Below, piece after piece: positions 30,812 to 42,250 of a stretch of DNA of 47,105 bases. Source of the DNA: Funneliformis mosseae (taxonomy: Eukaryota > Glomeromycota > Glomeromycetes > Glomerales > Glomeraceae); contig CAJVPP010000117.1 in the NCBI GenBank assembly GCA_910592005.1, forward strand, positions 1 to 47,105, in the 5' to 3' direction. The position numbers and the translations under genes are program-made. A model generated the notes under the pieces. It ran no database searches. It was not told the DNA's origin and was given only the letters and a program-made list of their open reading frames with translations. Numbering within the stretch: the stretch's first letter is position 1; the number at the start of each line of letters is the position of its first letter.

Positions 30812-33082
30812 GCTTAAATTTGACTTATAAAGGTTGCAACGAGGAGAAGGTTTGAAGTTTCATCTTTTATTTTTGTCAATATTATTTGTGGGAAATTTAT
30901 TTTATTTTTTTAGGAGGGATGTATTCAACTCTAGATATGAAGGATAGATCAAACGAAATGGTTAATCTTTTATACAAGTTCAATCTTCTGCGCCGTTAAA
31001 TAAATTAATCTGCTTTGGTTACTAAAATAGTAAATTAGTCTTTATTATGTTTCCTTTTTTATTTTTTATTTTTTTTATTGTAAAATAGCTATTTTATCTT
31101 GGAAAATTCTTTTAATATACATTGCTCACTTGATTATTTCAAGAATTTACTAGTAGTTTTATGGAAATCAAATCATAATAAGTTCTAACAAACAAATATT
31201 AAGATTATATGATTCACCTGGGTTTCACGACGAATTTGTACGACTATATTTGCGTTATGGGATCAAATTATTGAATCTGATGTAAAGGATTATGCTCTCG
31301 CTCATTAAAAATTATTATGGGAGTATTCAAAGCTATAAAGAAATTGCATGCCGGAGTCACTCTTTGGTTAACACGAAATTAATTTAACCTTTATGATGTC
31401 ATATTCACACGTCTATTGTTTTACTAAATAAAAAATATGATGTAAAAAATATTTAATGAAATTTTTTCTTTGATTAATTTTGGAGTTAAACGGGAGTACT
31501 TTCGTGCATAGGTTAAATTGGAAATCTGCGGATTGTAAATGTTTCTCAATTATTATACCATATTCTCATTTGCAAAATAAATGTCGGTTTTCTTCGTTTG
31601 AGATTTTCTTTCCTAAAATAAAAATAAAAATTGAATAGAATTTAATTTTTATTTTAACAAAAGTCAAAAGTTCGAAATGCTTACGTTATATTTTGAGCAT
31701 ATCTTCATCCTTAAATCAAAATAATGCCCAAATTTACGTCAAATAAATTACTTCAAAGAAAAATAATCCTCTTTCCTTTTATTTAATTTCCTTCCCTCTT
31801 TCATTATCTTGGAATGCTTGACTCCAAAATGCAACGGATATACCAATAAATTTCCTTTATACAAGATGCATTGTTTATTAATTCCTTCTTCATTTTGCTT
31901 TCAAAAATTTTTTTAAATTCATCTTCCTCATCAACCAGCTAACCGTATTGAACGATAAATCACATACTCGATCCGATTAGAATTGATCACAATGTAGAAC
32001 AAAATGTAATCCCTAGTTGCCCTTAATATTTAAGCTTGCATAGTGCTCCGTAAGGTCGGGTTGGATTGAACTCGAACCCGTTAATATTTACAGAACCTGA
32101 ATTCGACTTTCCCTGTCATTTTTCGACTCTAAATCGACCTGACCCGATTATTGTTCAACCCAGATTTGACTCGAATTTTCAAGGGTAATATTAATGAAAA
32201 TTAATAAATGTGTCATATATCCGGGTCACCCGGGACGACTCGATCGGCTCAGAGCATTAAGCATGTTAAACACAATTTCATTTTATACTTTTACTAATTC
32301 ACAATTCCAAGAGACAATTATTTGATGCAATTTGTCAATTCACCGTAAGTAAAGATTACACAACAAGCGGGCGGGTCAAGTATTCGAATTTCTAGAAACA
32401 CATTTTTAGAAATCAGAATAGAAATTAATATGCAATTTCTTACGTATTATAGTAATTAACGAAAATTAACATTTTGGTTGATAAAAATAATATTGACCAA
32501 TATAAAAAAGGTAAGTGAATTGACTTAAAATGAAAATTGTGTTCATATTGCCGCTGATCATTGCCTTGTAATATATAAATAAGGAAAGATTTAAAAAAAT
32601 CTTGATACCATTTTTAGGAAAACATTATTACTGTTTACTGTTACTGTATTCGTTATACTATTTCAGTGTTTCGTTATACTATTTTGTATTTCGTTATACT
32701 GTGTTTATTGTTTTACTGTAATGTTTTAATGGAACAGAGGTTCTTTATATATCAAAAAAAAAAATATCCGTATGTTTTTTTTACAAAATTTTATGTTTCT
32801 AGTCTAGCCTTAAATATAAATTATTAGATATTGTAAAAAAAAGGATCTATAAGGCGTAGTTGATCAACGCCTTTTTTACTAAATCAAAAATATATGTATA
32901 AATTTAAGCTTAACTTTTTAAGGGTAGATAAGGCAAACTAATTTAATAGATTAAATTAAAAAGACAAACCAATTAGTAATCCGAAAAAAAAAAATAATAA
33001 AAAGGCGGTAAATTTCTATTTATAGTAATGTAAATCATCTTTTTTTTGATTGTCAATGAAACAAACTGTCGATCCAAAAAAA
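30812..33082. other. long spacer with a GGGTC-rich island and a short tandem repeat
   Basis: No supported gene. Near 31205-31270 a plus frame reads LRLYDSPGFHDEFVRLYLRY, which could hint at a GTPase G3 motif, but nothing else follows. An island at 32050-32400 is unusually rich in CGGGT/ACCCG words. Three copies of TTCGTTATACTATTT-like sequence with a period of about 22 bp lie at 32646-32705. AAGGCGTAGTTGATCAACGC near 32852 is partly palindromic. Confidence 0.4.
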
Positions 33083-33084
33083 AA

Positions 33085-33096
33085 GCTATATAAATT
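33085..33096 (+). promoter_or_regulatory. TATA box of the hydrolase gene
   Basis: GCTATATAAATT, about 100 bp before the ATG, in a good position for the downstream gene. Confidence 0.5.
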
Positions 33097-33195
33097 TGTA
33101 AGTGAAATTAATTCATTTCTACTTTCTACTTTATCAAATAAAAAATCATCATTTAAACAATATTTTATATAAATAATACATACATTCGTTTTAAA

Positions 33196-34328
33196 ATGAC
33201 TTCAAGACAATATTATACAGATAAGGATGCCTTTTTCGTTGACTCATGCGAAAGTATTAAAATTCAAGTCTTGCATTATCCTCCCGCTAATATCATGTTG
33301 GTAAGCATTATTAAGATTAAGTCCTAAATTTCTTATATAATTGATTTTAATTATTAATGTTATTACAATAAATTGTAACATAGAATTATCCACCAATTTT
33401 ATTCATTCATGGAGCAGGTGTTGCGGCTTGGGCTTGGGATAATTTTTGTCGCTGGTTCTCAAATAAAGGACATGATTGCTACGCTATGAGGTAAATTATT
33501 TGTCTCGAAACAAAAGGTATGACTAGATTCCTAAATTCATTAAAATGATTCTTTACCTAAGTTTTCGAGGGCATGGACAAAGTACGAAGACTCCAAAAAA
33601 AGAACAATGGTGGTCACTCAATGATATTACAAAAGATGTATCAGTTGTAACTGATACAATAATTGCAAGAACCGATTTGAAACCTGTTCTCGTTGGGTAA
33701 TTATTAACAAAAAGTGCCCAACAAAATTATGATTGTTTTAATTATTTAAAGATGTTAAATTTATTTCACTTTTACTGCTAGTCATTCACTTGGAGGAGGA
33801 ATACTTCAAAATTATCTTAAAGAAAATCAACAGAAAGTGGCGGGTGGAGTTTTATTTGGAACGATATCTCCGTACACCTACAAAATAGGCGCCTTCAAAT
33901 ACACTCGTAAAACATTTTCAAATACACCAATTCTTTATATTCTTAAAGCGCTTTTTACATTAAAACCATATGCAACAATCGGAACTCCTGAATTAATGAA
34001 AAGATTTCTCTTTTCTAAGGCATTTCCAGATTCTATGGCTAAAGAAATTCATCCAAAACTCGATAAGGTAAGTTTTATCACTGGAATGTTAGAACTTCTT
34101 AAGCCTTTTGTTGACCCTTCGAAAATTAAATGTCCTATAATTGTGATTGGTGGCGAAGAAGATAAAATAGTTGATTTTAAAACTATAAAAGAAACTGCTG
34201 AAGCTTTTGGTGTTGGATTTGATATCGTTGGAGGTGCTGCTCACAGTATTATGTTGGACCTTACATGGGAGGATGCTGCTGGTGTGATTTTTAATAGAAT
34301 TCAAGAAAAGATTGTAAACAAGGAATAA
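33196..34328 (+). CDS. alpha/beta hydrolase, four exons, apparently intact
   Basis: Exons 33196-33300, 33384-33490, 33562-33696 and 33782-34328 join in phase to 297 codons. Donors are GTAAGC, GTAAAT and GTAATT; acceptors ACATAG, CTAAG and TGCTAG. The ATG is the first after the TATA box. Motifs: PPILFIHGAG (oxyanion-hole HG), SFRGHGQS, VLVGHSLGGG with the nucleophile Ser in GHSLGG at the exon 3/4 junction, VIGGEEDKIVD with the likely acid Asp, and GAAHSIMLD with the catalytic His. A helical cap lies between (TISPYTYKIGAFKYTRKTFS onward). Length and order match soluble cytoplasmic alpha/beta hydrolases; no signal peptide is evident. The substrate cannot be told; esters or lactones are typical. 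A polyadenylation-like AATAAA lies near 34441. This is the only gene here with no visible lesion. Confidence 0.88.
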
Positions 34329-34490
34329 TAATTCATATTTTCGTGTGCTCTTTTTTTGATAAGTTGAATTTGGTAGTTTAACAAGCACATTTGTATTAAT
34401 TCCATTAATATAATTGTTAATCCTTGATTTTCTTTCTTTAAATAAAAAAGTTATTTAAAAAAATATATAATACTGGATTAAATAATGACT

Positions 34491-34742
34491 CTATTCTAAA
34501 TTATCGTGAGGCACAACCTTGTTGTTTTTATAATATTTTTTCCAATCAAACTTAGAAATTGTAACGAACATGAAATCAATCTTTTGGTTTACTTGTTTTC
34601 CATTTACTTTGATATGAAGGAAGGTAAAATCAGTCGATATGATTAATTGATTCACTATTTCAAACGTCTCAACAAAAGTTAGGTAAGTGATTTTTATAAT
34701 GAAAAAAGGAAATGAGTACATTAGACTCCGTATATTTTTCAA
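34491..34742 (-). CDS. short unrecognised open frame
   Basis: 83 codons on the minus strand. The C-terminal 60 look protein-like (FTFLHIKVNGKQVNQKIDFM, then KFDWKKYYKNNKVVPHD), while the start is hydrophobic and AT-driven. It may be a terminal exon, with a GTTGAG-type acceptor near 34675. It converges on the hydrolase gene. Not recognised. Confidence 0.25.
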   Translation of the reverse strand: MKNIRSLMYSFPFFIIKITYLTFVETFEIVNQLIISTDFTFLHIKVNGKQVNQKIDFMFVTISKFDWKKYYKNNKVVPHDNLE

Positions 34743-35725
34743 AATCTAAAATTTCGTGATTATTAAAGTTGATATCAAAATGCAACTCGATCCGGAATAA
34801 TAAAAATAATTAAAGTACATTTTTCCAGATAATTTCTAAAAATATTCAACACTGCATGCATAAGCCTCAAAAATTAAAAAATTTAAAATGGGTAACTTAG
34901 GGGTGCAAAGGTCCGTGATCAATATTGGGCTTCGCTTGACTGACCGGACATTTGACCGTTTGTTCGTCCGGATGATAATTTGACCAATAAAAATCTTTTA
35001 AATATATACATATATAAAGTTTAAAAAAGTATATTTGAATTGCTACCGATTTATTTACACTATTTTCTAAATTGTAAATGTTCAGCTATTAAACAAGTTA
35101 TTTTAAACTTAATTTTGTCAAAGCATAAATAATTTTAAAATGTGAGTTTTCTAGCTCACGTCCTATGTATAGTCTCAACAATGGTGCCGATGAGTGTGTC
35201 AGCAACAAATCCTTTCTTTTTGATAATTCCGAATACCTTGCCGTATACCGTAGCGTGATTTGTGAATTTTTCGATGGAAAAAAAATATATTTATGGCATA
35301 TGTTCATACAGAAAGTTTGAATAATTGGTTAATTAATATTTGATTGTGTTTTTTTATAAGAAGGCGGTATAAAAATAGAATCAAATTTTAAGTTCAAAGT
35401 AAACTAGTAAAAATACTGCTTATTAAAGATTTAATCTATTAAGAAAATCTGTATAGGCAATTTTGACGGTTACACAATTCAAAAATTCTTATGTTTAATT
35501 AATACTTAAAATTTGTTAGTTTCGCAAATTATAAATAAATTTTTATAAATTGAGTTAATATATTTCTAATTAGTTTTCAATTTGCAGGGAATACTTCTTT
35601 ATCAATTAACTGCAACTTGTGAAATAGAAAGATGTATCATAACAAACCCCAGTCAAATTCGAAATATAATCACTTCTCGCGCAACCAATAAGTGATCTGC
35701 AAGGAAACAGAAATGAATATTAGCG
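34743..35725. other. spacer, no gene seen
   Basis: A GC-richer island lies near 34910-34980 (GACCGGACATTTGACCG, GTCCGGATGAT). The minus-strand open frame 35098-35307 has no family features. Confidence 0.4.
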
Positions 35726-36118
35726 TTAGTCAATATTTAATTCTAATCCGACATAGAATTTTAAGGTGCAAATAGAATAATTCTTATTTGCTCCTTTTAT
35801 ATCAAATCCCCCTTTGGCAATAAATCCTAAGTCTTCGTGTCTATCATATGGAAGAAATTCCAATCTTTCAACATCATTAACACGATTAGTTTGTGTGAAT
35901 CTTAAATCATCAATAACATTATTACCGCTTAATGCAATTGTTCTTGCTTTATAGCAAAAACGCAAATCTGATGAATTTCATCAGAGGGTTTTCTTAATCG
36001 ATTACAATCATTACATTTCTTATACTTGAGTTTAGGCGTAGGTTTAGTTTGTTGACTTGAAGATGTGTAATATGTTATTATAACCAATTATTAGTTTATA
36101 GCCATTTGTTTGTTCCAT
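35726..36118 (-). pseudogene. N-terminal fragment of a zinc-ribbon protein kinase
   Basis: ATG 36118 with MEQTNGYK-like start. Then, one base out of frame, comes YYTSSSQQTKPTPKLKYKKC with CNDC and IHQIC (zinc-ribbon cysteines). A second shift near 35957 leads to FCYKARTIALSGNNVIDDL, TQTNRVNDVERLEFLPYDRH and LGFIAKGGFD. IAKGGF is the start of the glycine loop (GxGxxS) of a kinase domain. The frame then leaves the kinase and stops at 35726. I recall this exact order (ribbon, FVPYD, IAEGGFS) for the large Rhizophagus kinase family. No later kinase motifs (VAxK, HRD, DFG) appear, so the gene is truncated inside the glycine loop. Confidence 0.6.
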
Positions 36119-37840
36119 GTTGAAATTTTAGAAAGAAAATTTATTTAAAATTGAATAATGAATCCGTTAAGGATCCATTGTTTAGTCCTTATTTTATAAC
36201 TAGGGACCATCACCCTTGCTATTTAATACTTTTGGAATATCCATCAAACCAGTAAAATAAAACTGCTGCTATAGTATGCACCTATAAAAAAATCCGTCTT
36301 CATCATTTAATTGATTAAAATAAATCGCCTTCGCCACTGTATTTTTAAAGAAATATTTTTTTTTTTTTGTTAAATTTTAGCCTCAACCGCAGTTAAAATT
36401 TTTCTAGGTTTATGAACTTTTAAATATTTATAAAAAAGAGTTTAATACAAGAAAAATATTGGGACAAAAAATAATTATGTAAGTATATTTTTATTAAAGT
36501 AGACTCGCAATAACATGATTGTGTAATCAAAATCATGAAAAAGGAATATCTAAAAAAAATCCATATAAATATTCTTGATGTAATATTCCCTTTATCTACC
36601 ATTTTACACATGTATACCAATTTTATTATTTTAGTATGGAAAACCGCGCAAAAATATTAGTTCTCACTAAAATGATTTAAATTTCTCGTTTTTAAATGAA
36701 ATATTTCACAATTTATTTCCCATAATACAGTTTCTATGAAGTTGCGAATGTTAAAATATTTCTTTTATTTTAACTTAAAAAAAATAAAATAAAAATAAAT
36801 CTTTAAAGAATTTATCTTCGGCTGCTGATTAAAAGCTGATTGTCTTTCTATACATGAATAAACTAATGCAATGATTTGCCTTTGAAAATGCGGGCATAAT
36901 ATCAATTCTTGTAATCGATTACCCAATTCATTGGTTTATCAATTTTCTACATTTATCGTTATTAGTAACAGTTTCATTCAATTGGAGTTGTAAGTTGGGA
37001 TGACATCATTAAAAAAAGATGTTAAACTAAATTTGTGCATATATTTCCCTTTTTTCTATTGACTATCGTCCCAGTTATAGTTCAGCATCAAAAACATGAC
37101 AGTTTCAAATTATTTGAACAACTATTTTTGTTAATAGAATGTGAAGAAATTCTCTACGAACAGTCGTGATCGTCGGTGTTATACAAAATCACGAAAAAAG
37201 ATCGACGACATATGGTGAGAACAATGACCTTAAAAAGAAAAGACACAAAATTTGTTTCTTTTATATTATATAATGTCTGAAAATGACGATAAAGGTCATT
37301 GTAATTAAAAACCTTAAAATATATTTACCTAAACAAAATAAAGAATAAAGAAATATTATATTTGATTATTTGAAAGTTGGACCTGAAACGGTCTTCTAAA
37401 AAGTTTTAAAACATTAGAGGTAACACATTAAAAACTCAGTTCCCGATGATGATGAAAACATGACAAGATATTATAAATTCATAATACAATTCTCAATTTT
37501 TAAAACAGCAAATTACAATAACGATTTCATGTTTGAAGGTATATATTAAAATTTTTATGCTTGAAGGTAATAATGACGAAATTATTTTTAAGCATTAATC
37601 CCGGATACTAATGATTTTCTCAATTTTATTCCAATGTTGTAATGAAGTTTCGAGTGCCGATAAAATTTTTACATTTGAAGGAAAGTATAATGATGGAAAT
37701 CTAGATATTATCATTTAACATTAATTTAATCAACTCATAGCAAAGCCAACCAATATCATGTTTAAGAATATACAATATGTTAATTTATATGCTTTCTCAT
37801 TTTCTATTTTACAATAAAAAATTAATAAATTTGTAATGGA
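36119..37840. other. spacer, no supported gene
   Basis: A minus-strand stretch near 36160-36330 reads YFNQLNDEDGFFYRCIL and MDIPKVLNSKGDGP but does not extend. A CGTGATCGTCGGTG / CGACGAC pair lies near 37163-37210. Otherwise AT-rich. Confidence 0.35.
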
Positions 37841-38720
37841 TTAGAGCAAACACTATATAGTCCATTAAATAATTTTCCATCTTTATTTTAATAAATATGA
37901 AAAGCAGATTCAGGATTAAAAGGTAAATGGCATCTTGATAAAATACATAATTCATCAATTAAGTTAAATTCAAATTTGTTTTTAAATAAAATCAGTTATA
38001 ATTCATTAATAAATTATTTTGTTTAATCAATTTGAAATATAGAAGGTAAGTAACTCGAATTTATTTACTTATTCGCAATTTTTTTTCATGAAAAATATTT
38101 ACAAAATGTACATCATATAATTGCTTTTAATAATAAATGTAAATATAATATTATTGAGTTTATTTGACAGTTAATTCTGAAAGTTTAAATTCTAAAATAT
38201 CTTTTTATAAAAAAATTACATTAGAATCAGATTTAAATGCTAAAATAAAATCTTCATTAAAGCTAATAAATGGTAATATTTAATTCATTTAAAAATTATT
38301 ATTCATTAATTATAACATTTTTGTTTGTTAAAAATTAAATTTTATTAATTTCAAATATAGAATCAGTTTCAATTGAAGAAGGTAAATACTACAATTTTTA
38401 TAAATAATTAAAAGAATTTGTTTATCATATTTTATAATATAGAATTAACTTTTAAGTGAGTGATAAAAGGAAATATAAATAATAATAACCATAAAACTAT
38501 AATTAATCATTTATGTCTATATTTACTAAAAATTTTAATAAATTTAAAATATAGTTTAGTTTCAAGCAGCATCAATTTATACTATATAAAACTTCGTAAA
38601 CAAAAGATTTCACAATTAAACAAAAAGTTATGGAGACAATATATCAAGAATAATAAATATTTGAAGTTCATGTGCACTATTCTTAACGATCTATGCGATT
38701 TAAGGTTAATCAATTGTTGA
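37841..38720 (+). pseudogene. possible relic with several very short exons
   Basis: Repeated donor-like GTAAGT/GTAAAT/GTAATA and acceptor-like TTGACAG/AATATAG sites enclose small open pieces: NSESLNSKISFYKKITLESD at about 38170-38235, ESVSIEEG at about 38360-38380, and an open frame 38460-38720. They do not clearly join in one frame, and no domain is recognised. Chance is possible given the base composition. Confidence 0.2.
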
Positions 38721-41049
38721 TAAAATTTATTTACTATCGTTTCATTTACCGTAGCAAACAATGAAAAATGCTTTATATAGATAAGATTTAATCGAAAGTT
38801 GATTAATATATTAGTAGCAAATGAAAATTAAAAAACAAGATATTTTGTGCGTCAAACTTTTACAGATAATGGTTGTAATTCAGATCGGATCAATTATACT
38901 TGAGAAGCTATGCAACAAAATCAATTACTGTAAATGCGACTTGTGATAATGAAAGCTTAGAATGCGTATAAAATTATTAAATATCTTGCAGAATTTGTTT
39001 TATATTGATGGAGATGTTCGTTAATTGAAAATAATGAATTGCAAAGAAAACAAATGCGGTAATTGTTTTAAAATACTTTTTTAAATAAAATTTTATAAAT
39101 TATAGCCTGATTTAATTTTTAAATTGTTTAATTATACCGCTAATTGTTAACGGGTTATTGGATGTTGTAATAATTTAATGGTTAAAGGTTAATTATTATT
39201 CGAAAAATTTTAATCATTTCTCTAAAAAATATATAACTTTCAGCATCAATATATTCGCCGACTATCGACAGTATTTTTAAATATAAAGTTTCGATTTTTT
39301 CGATTTCATTAATTTACTGTTTCAATTATTGATCACATATTTCACTTCAGAACATACTCGTAAGATAGACTTGTAAGAAAAGAGAACTTGAAATCTTAAT
39401 TTTACACTTTTTTTTTGAATTAGCCGACGTTATTAAACATTCACCATGGAAATATTAGTTACGAAAAATGGTGCCACAAATTCGTTCTTTAGTGCTGAAT
39501 AAGTATTTTGCACGCTATATGATGATTTACATTGGTTATTATCTTTAATTTTTTATTGTGGTATAAGGAATAAAAACTAGGAGGTGCACTGGAACCTACT
39601 ATATTGCGGCATCAAATGACTAAATAGACGAATGACAAATTCGATTTAATCGTAATGATTAGTTAAGATTCAATATATAGAGTTATTGTATTTATTTCAT
39701 TTATTATATTCCATTATGCACATTTATTAGGACATATTTATCATTAGTAAATCAACTTGTATAAATATCCTTTAACTCGAGATAGAATTTTAGATAAACT
39801 AAGAGTTCAATAAAGGATAATAATTAAATGATTCGCTATTAAATTTTACCATGTCTTCACGTAGGCGTGAATTCGACGAACTGGATTAAAGTGAATTGTT
39901 TTCTTTTTACAGCTCTAAAGTCAACACTGTAAGCGAATCATTATTTAAGATATTATATAAATTATATATTCATGATTAAATGTAAATTATTTTCGAACTT
40001 CAATCTTTCTGAGAATGTTTCATTGACCTGATCTGACCTGCTCTAATCCAACCTAATTATTTAAAAAAAAATGGTATATTATATTTGAACTAATTTAAAG
40101 CTCTAATTTTATTTTATTATTTTTCTTTTACTTTTTTATTTCTTAAGTTTTTATATTTTTAAATAAAAGTTATTTAAATAATAAATTTTAATATATTAAC
40201 AATTTATGTAATTTGATTGGTTAACCTATAAGGTTAGGTTATCTGACCTTATCTAACCTAATCCAAAAAGAAAATTTTCTTATTTACATGTTAACGTTAA
40301 CTAATAATAAAAAATTTTTAATATAATTAAAATAAAAAATTAAAAAATAAAATAAAAAAATAAAATAATTAATTAAAATTAAAAAAAGACAAAAAAATAA
40401 TCAAAAAAAAATAAAAAAAAATAATTAATAATTAAAAATTTTTAAAATAAAAAGATTAGGAGAGAAAAAAATAAAATAATTAAAATTAAAAGTAAAAAAA
40501 TAAAAAATTAAAAAAATTAATCATTATTTAATTGGTTGCATAACTAATCAATTAAACTTTAAAATTTCATTTATAATAAATAAAAATTATAAACTAAAAT
40601 TTTTGAAAACATTCAATTATATTAATAAAAAAGAAGTTTAATTTTTATTAATTAAATTTATTATTCTAATTTAATTTTTCATTTCAATTAATTATTTTTT
40701 TAATTATTTGTATTAATTTTTAATAATTAATTTTTTTTGATTTTATATTTAATACAATATAAAAGTATTACAAAATAGCTTAAATACAAATTTATTTTAA
40801 TGGTAACATAACAGCATATAATTATTACAGAGTAGCAGCTATAGTTTATAGATGTAACTGTAACTTTATTATAAAGTCATATTATAATTAAAAGTTATTT
40901 TTAAAGAAATTTCAAGAGAAGAGTCTTATTCTAAATCTTTATATAAAAGTCACAAGTATTGAGAAGTAAGAATTTCAAATATTATAAAAATTTTACTTTT
41001 ACAAATCTATATATCAAAGGTATATATTTAAAATAAATAAATAAAAATA
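38721..41049. other. very AT-rich spacer with a small AACCT/GGTTA inverted repeat
   Basis: No gene seen. Near 40025-40265, TGACCTGCTCTAATCCAACC and TGACCTTATCTAACCTAATC are diverged direct repeats, and GGTTAGGTTA pairs with TAACCTAATCC. 40300-40540 is nearly pure A with scattered T. Confidence 0.45.
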
Positions 41050-42250
41050 AACTAATCTAATCTTCATGATAAACTTTTAATAACTGTATGTTTACTAGTA
41101 TATGTAAAATTTATCCTTATATCTTGTGTAGTTTATAAGATCTATTTATCAAAATCTCATGAATATAATAGAGCTCTTTTTATTTTAAATCTAGTTTTTA
41201 AGATCTTCTTATTTTATTTACTATATTATAATATAGAACTTTATCTTCTATTTCAAATTAAATCTTATTTTAATTTTCTTATCATGTTGTTTTTCTATTT
41301 TTGATGACTACTTATAATCTGCATTTTAGCCTTAAATCTTACGACTGGTAGATCATCTATCAATTTCTTAATTCTTATATAAATATTACTATATGATTAC
41401 TTATTTAAAGAATCATCAATAATAACCTTGCTGATCCTTTATATAATAAATAACAAGGTACTATTTTTGTAATTGAATGTTAACTTGTGTAATAAGCAAA
41501 ATAATATTCTGCAATAAAAATATTTTACTTCTTATTATGTGATCAATTTTGTTATAAATTCACTTAAAGTTCTATTGAAATATTTTACAAGACCATTTGT
41601 TTAGAAATAATAAGGGGTAAAAAGTTATATTTAATCTGAAACTTTTTCATTAATCTTGTGATTAATTAATTATTAAAACGGGTTTCTCTATCAAATAAGA
41701 TCTTTTGGAGATATTTATGTTAACATATGATATTTTTATAAATAAAATTGGCAACCTATTTATTTATAAAGGCTTTTGATAAGACTCTATCTTTAGGCTA
41801 TTTAGTATTATTATCACAATAGATCTATTTCTTCTTTCTATAATAGGTAAAGTCTTATGATATCAATTTTTATCCTATAGAATAGATTTCCTATATCTAT
41901 TAGATATAAAGATTCTGTTTATTATATTTTTTCTTCTTTGACAAGAATCATATTTTTGTATATATTCTTATATGTTTCATTTATTTGAAGTAAATAATAT
42001 TAAGTTTTAATCTTTTTAAATATACTATCTATTGATAAATATCTTTCTAAAGGATCATTACTTATTATATAGTATAATATATTTTATTAATATTATTATA
42101 GAACTATCTATCACACTATAAATACTTTTACTTTTATTCTTAATTTTAATAAAATAATTCAATATAAAGAAACTTCATTAAAAAGTTCTTTAAGTAATTT
42201 TCTAATAAGAGATTGATATTTTGTTATTGTATTACTAATAGTTCTTTCAG
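41050..42250 (-). pseudogene. Ty3/Gypsy retrotransposon integrase region, decayed
   Basis: Minus strand from about 42250: TIIYSERTISNTITKYQSLI (RNase H end), IQKYDSCQRRKN (second half of the HHCC zinc site, about 41930), LPIIERRNRSIVIII (start of the catalytic core), FIYKNIICxHKYLQKILFDR and EPRFNN (second catalytic Asp region, about 41700), LITRLMKKFQIKYNF, then IKKLIDDLPVVRFKAKMQII near 41350. The order is that of a Ty3/Gypsy Pol. Many expected Gly, Arg, Ser and Trp codons have become Lys, Glu, Phe or stop, consistent with loss of G:C pairs. RT and Gag are not recognisable. The element is long dead. Confidence 0.65.

Noticed and set aside
31205..31270. GTPase G3-like LYDSPGFHDE
   Set aside because: No P-loop or other G motifs nearby; the frame is short.
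34089..34388. Minus-strand 99-codon frame
   Set aside because: Antisense of the hydrolase last exon.
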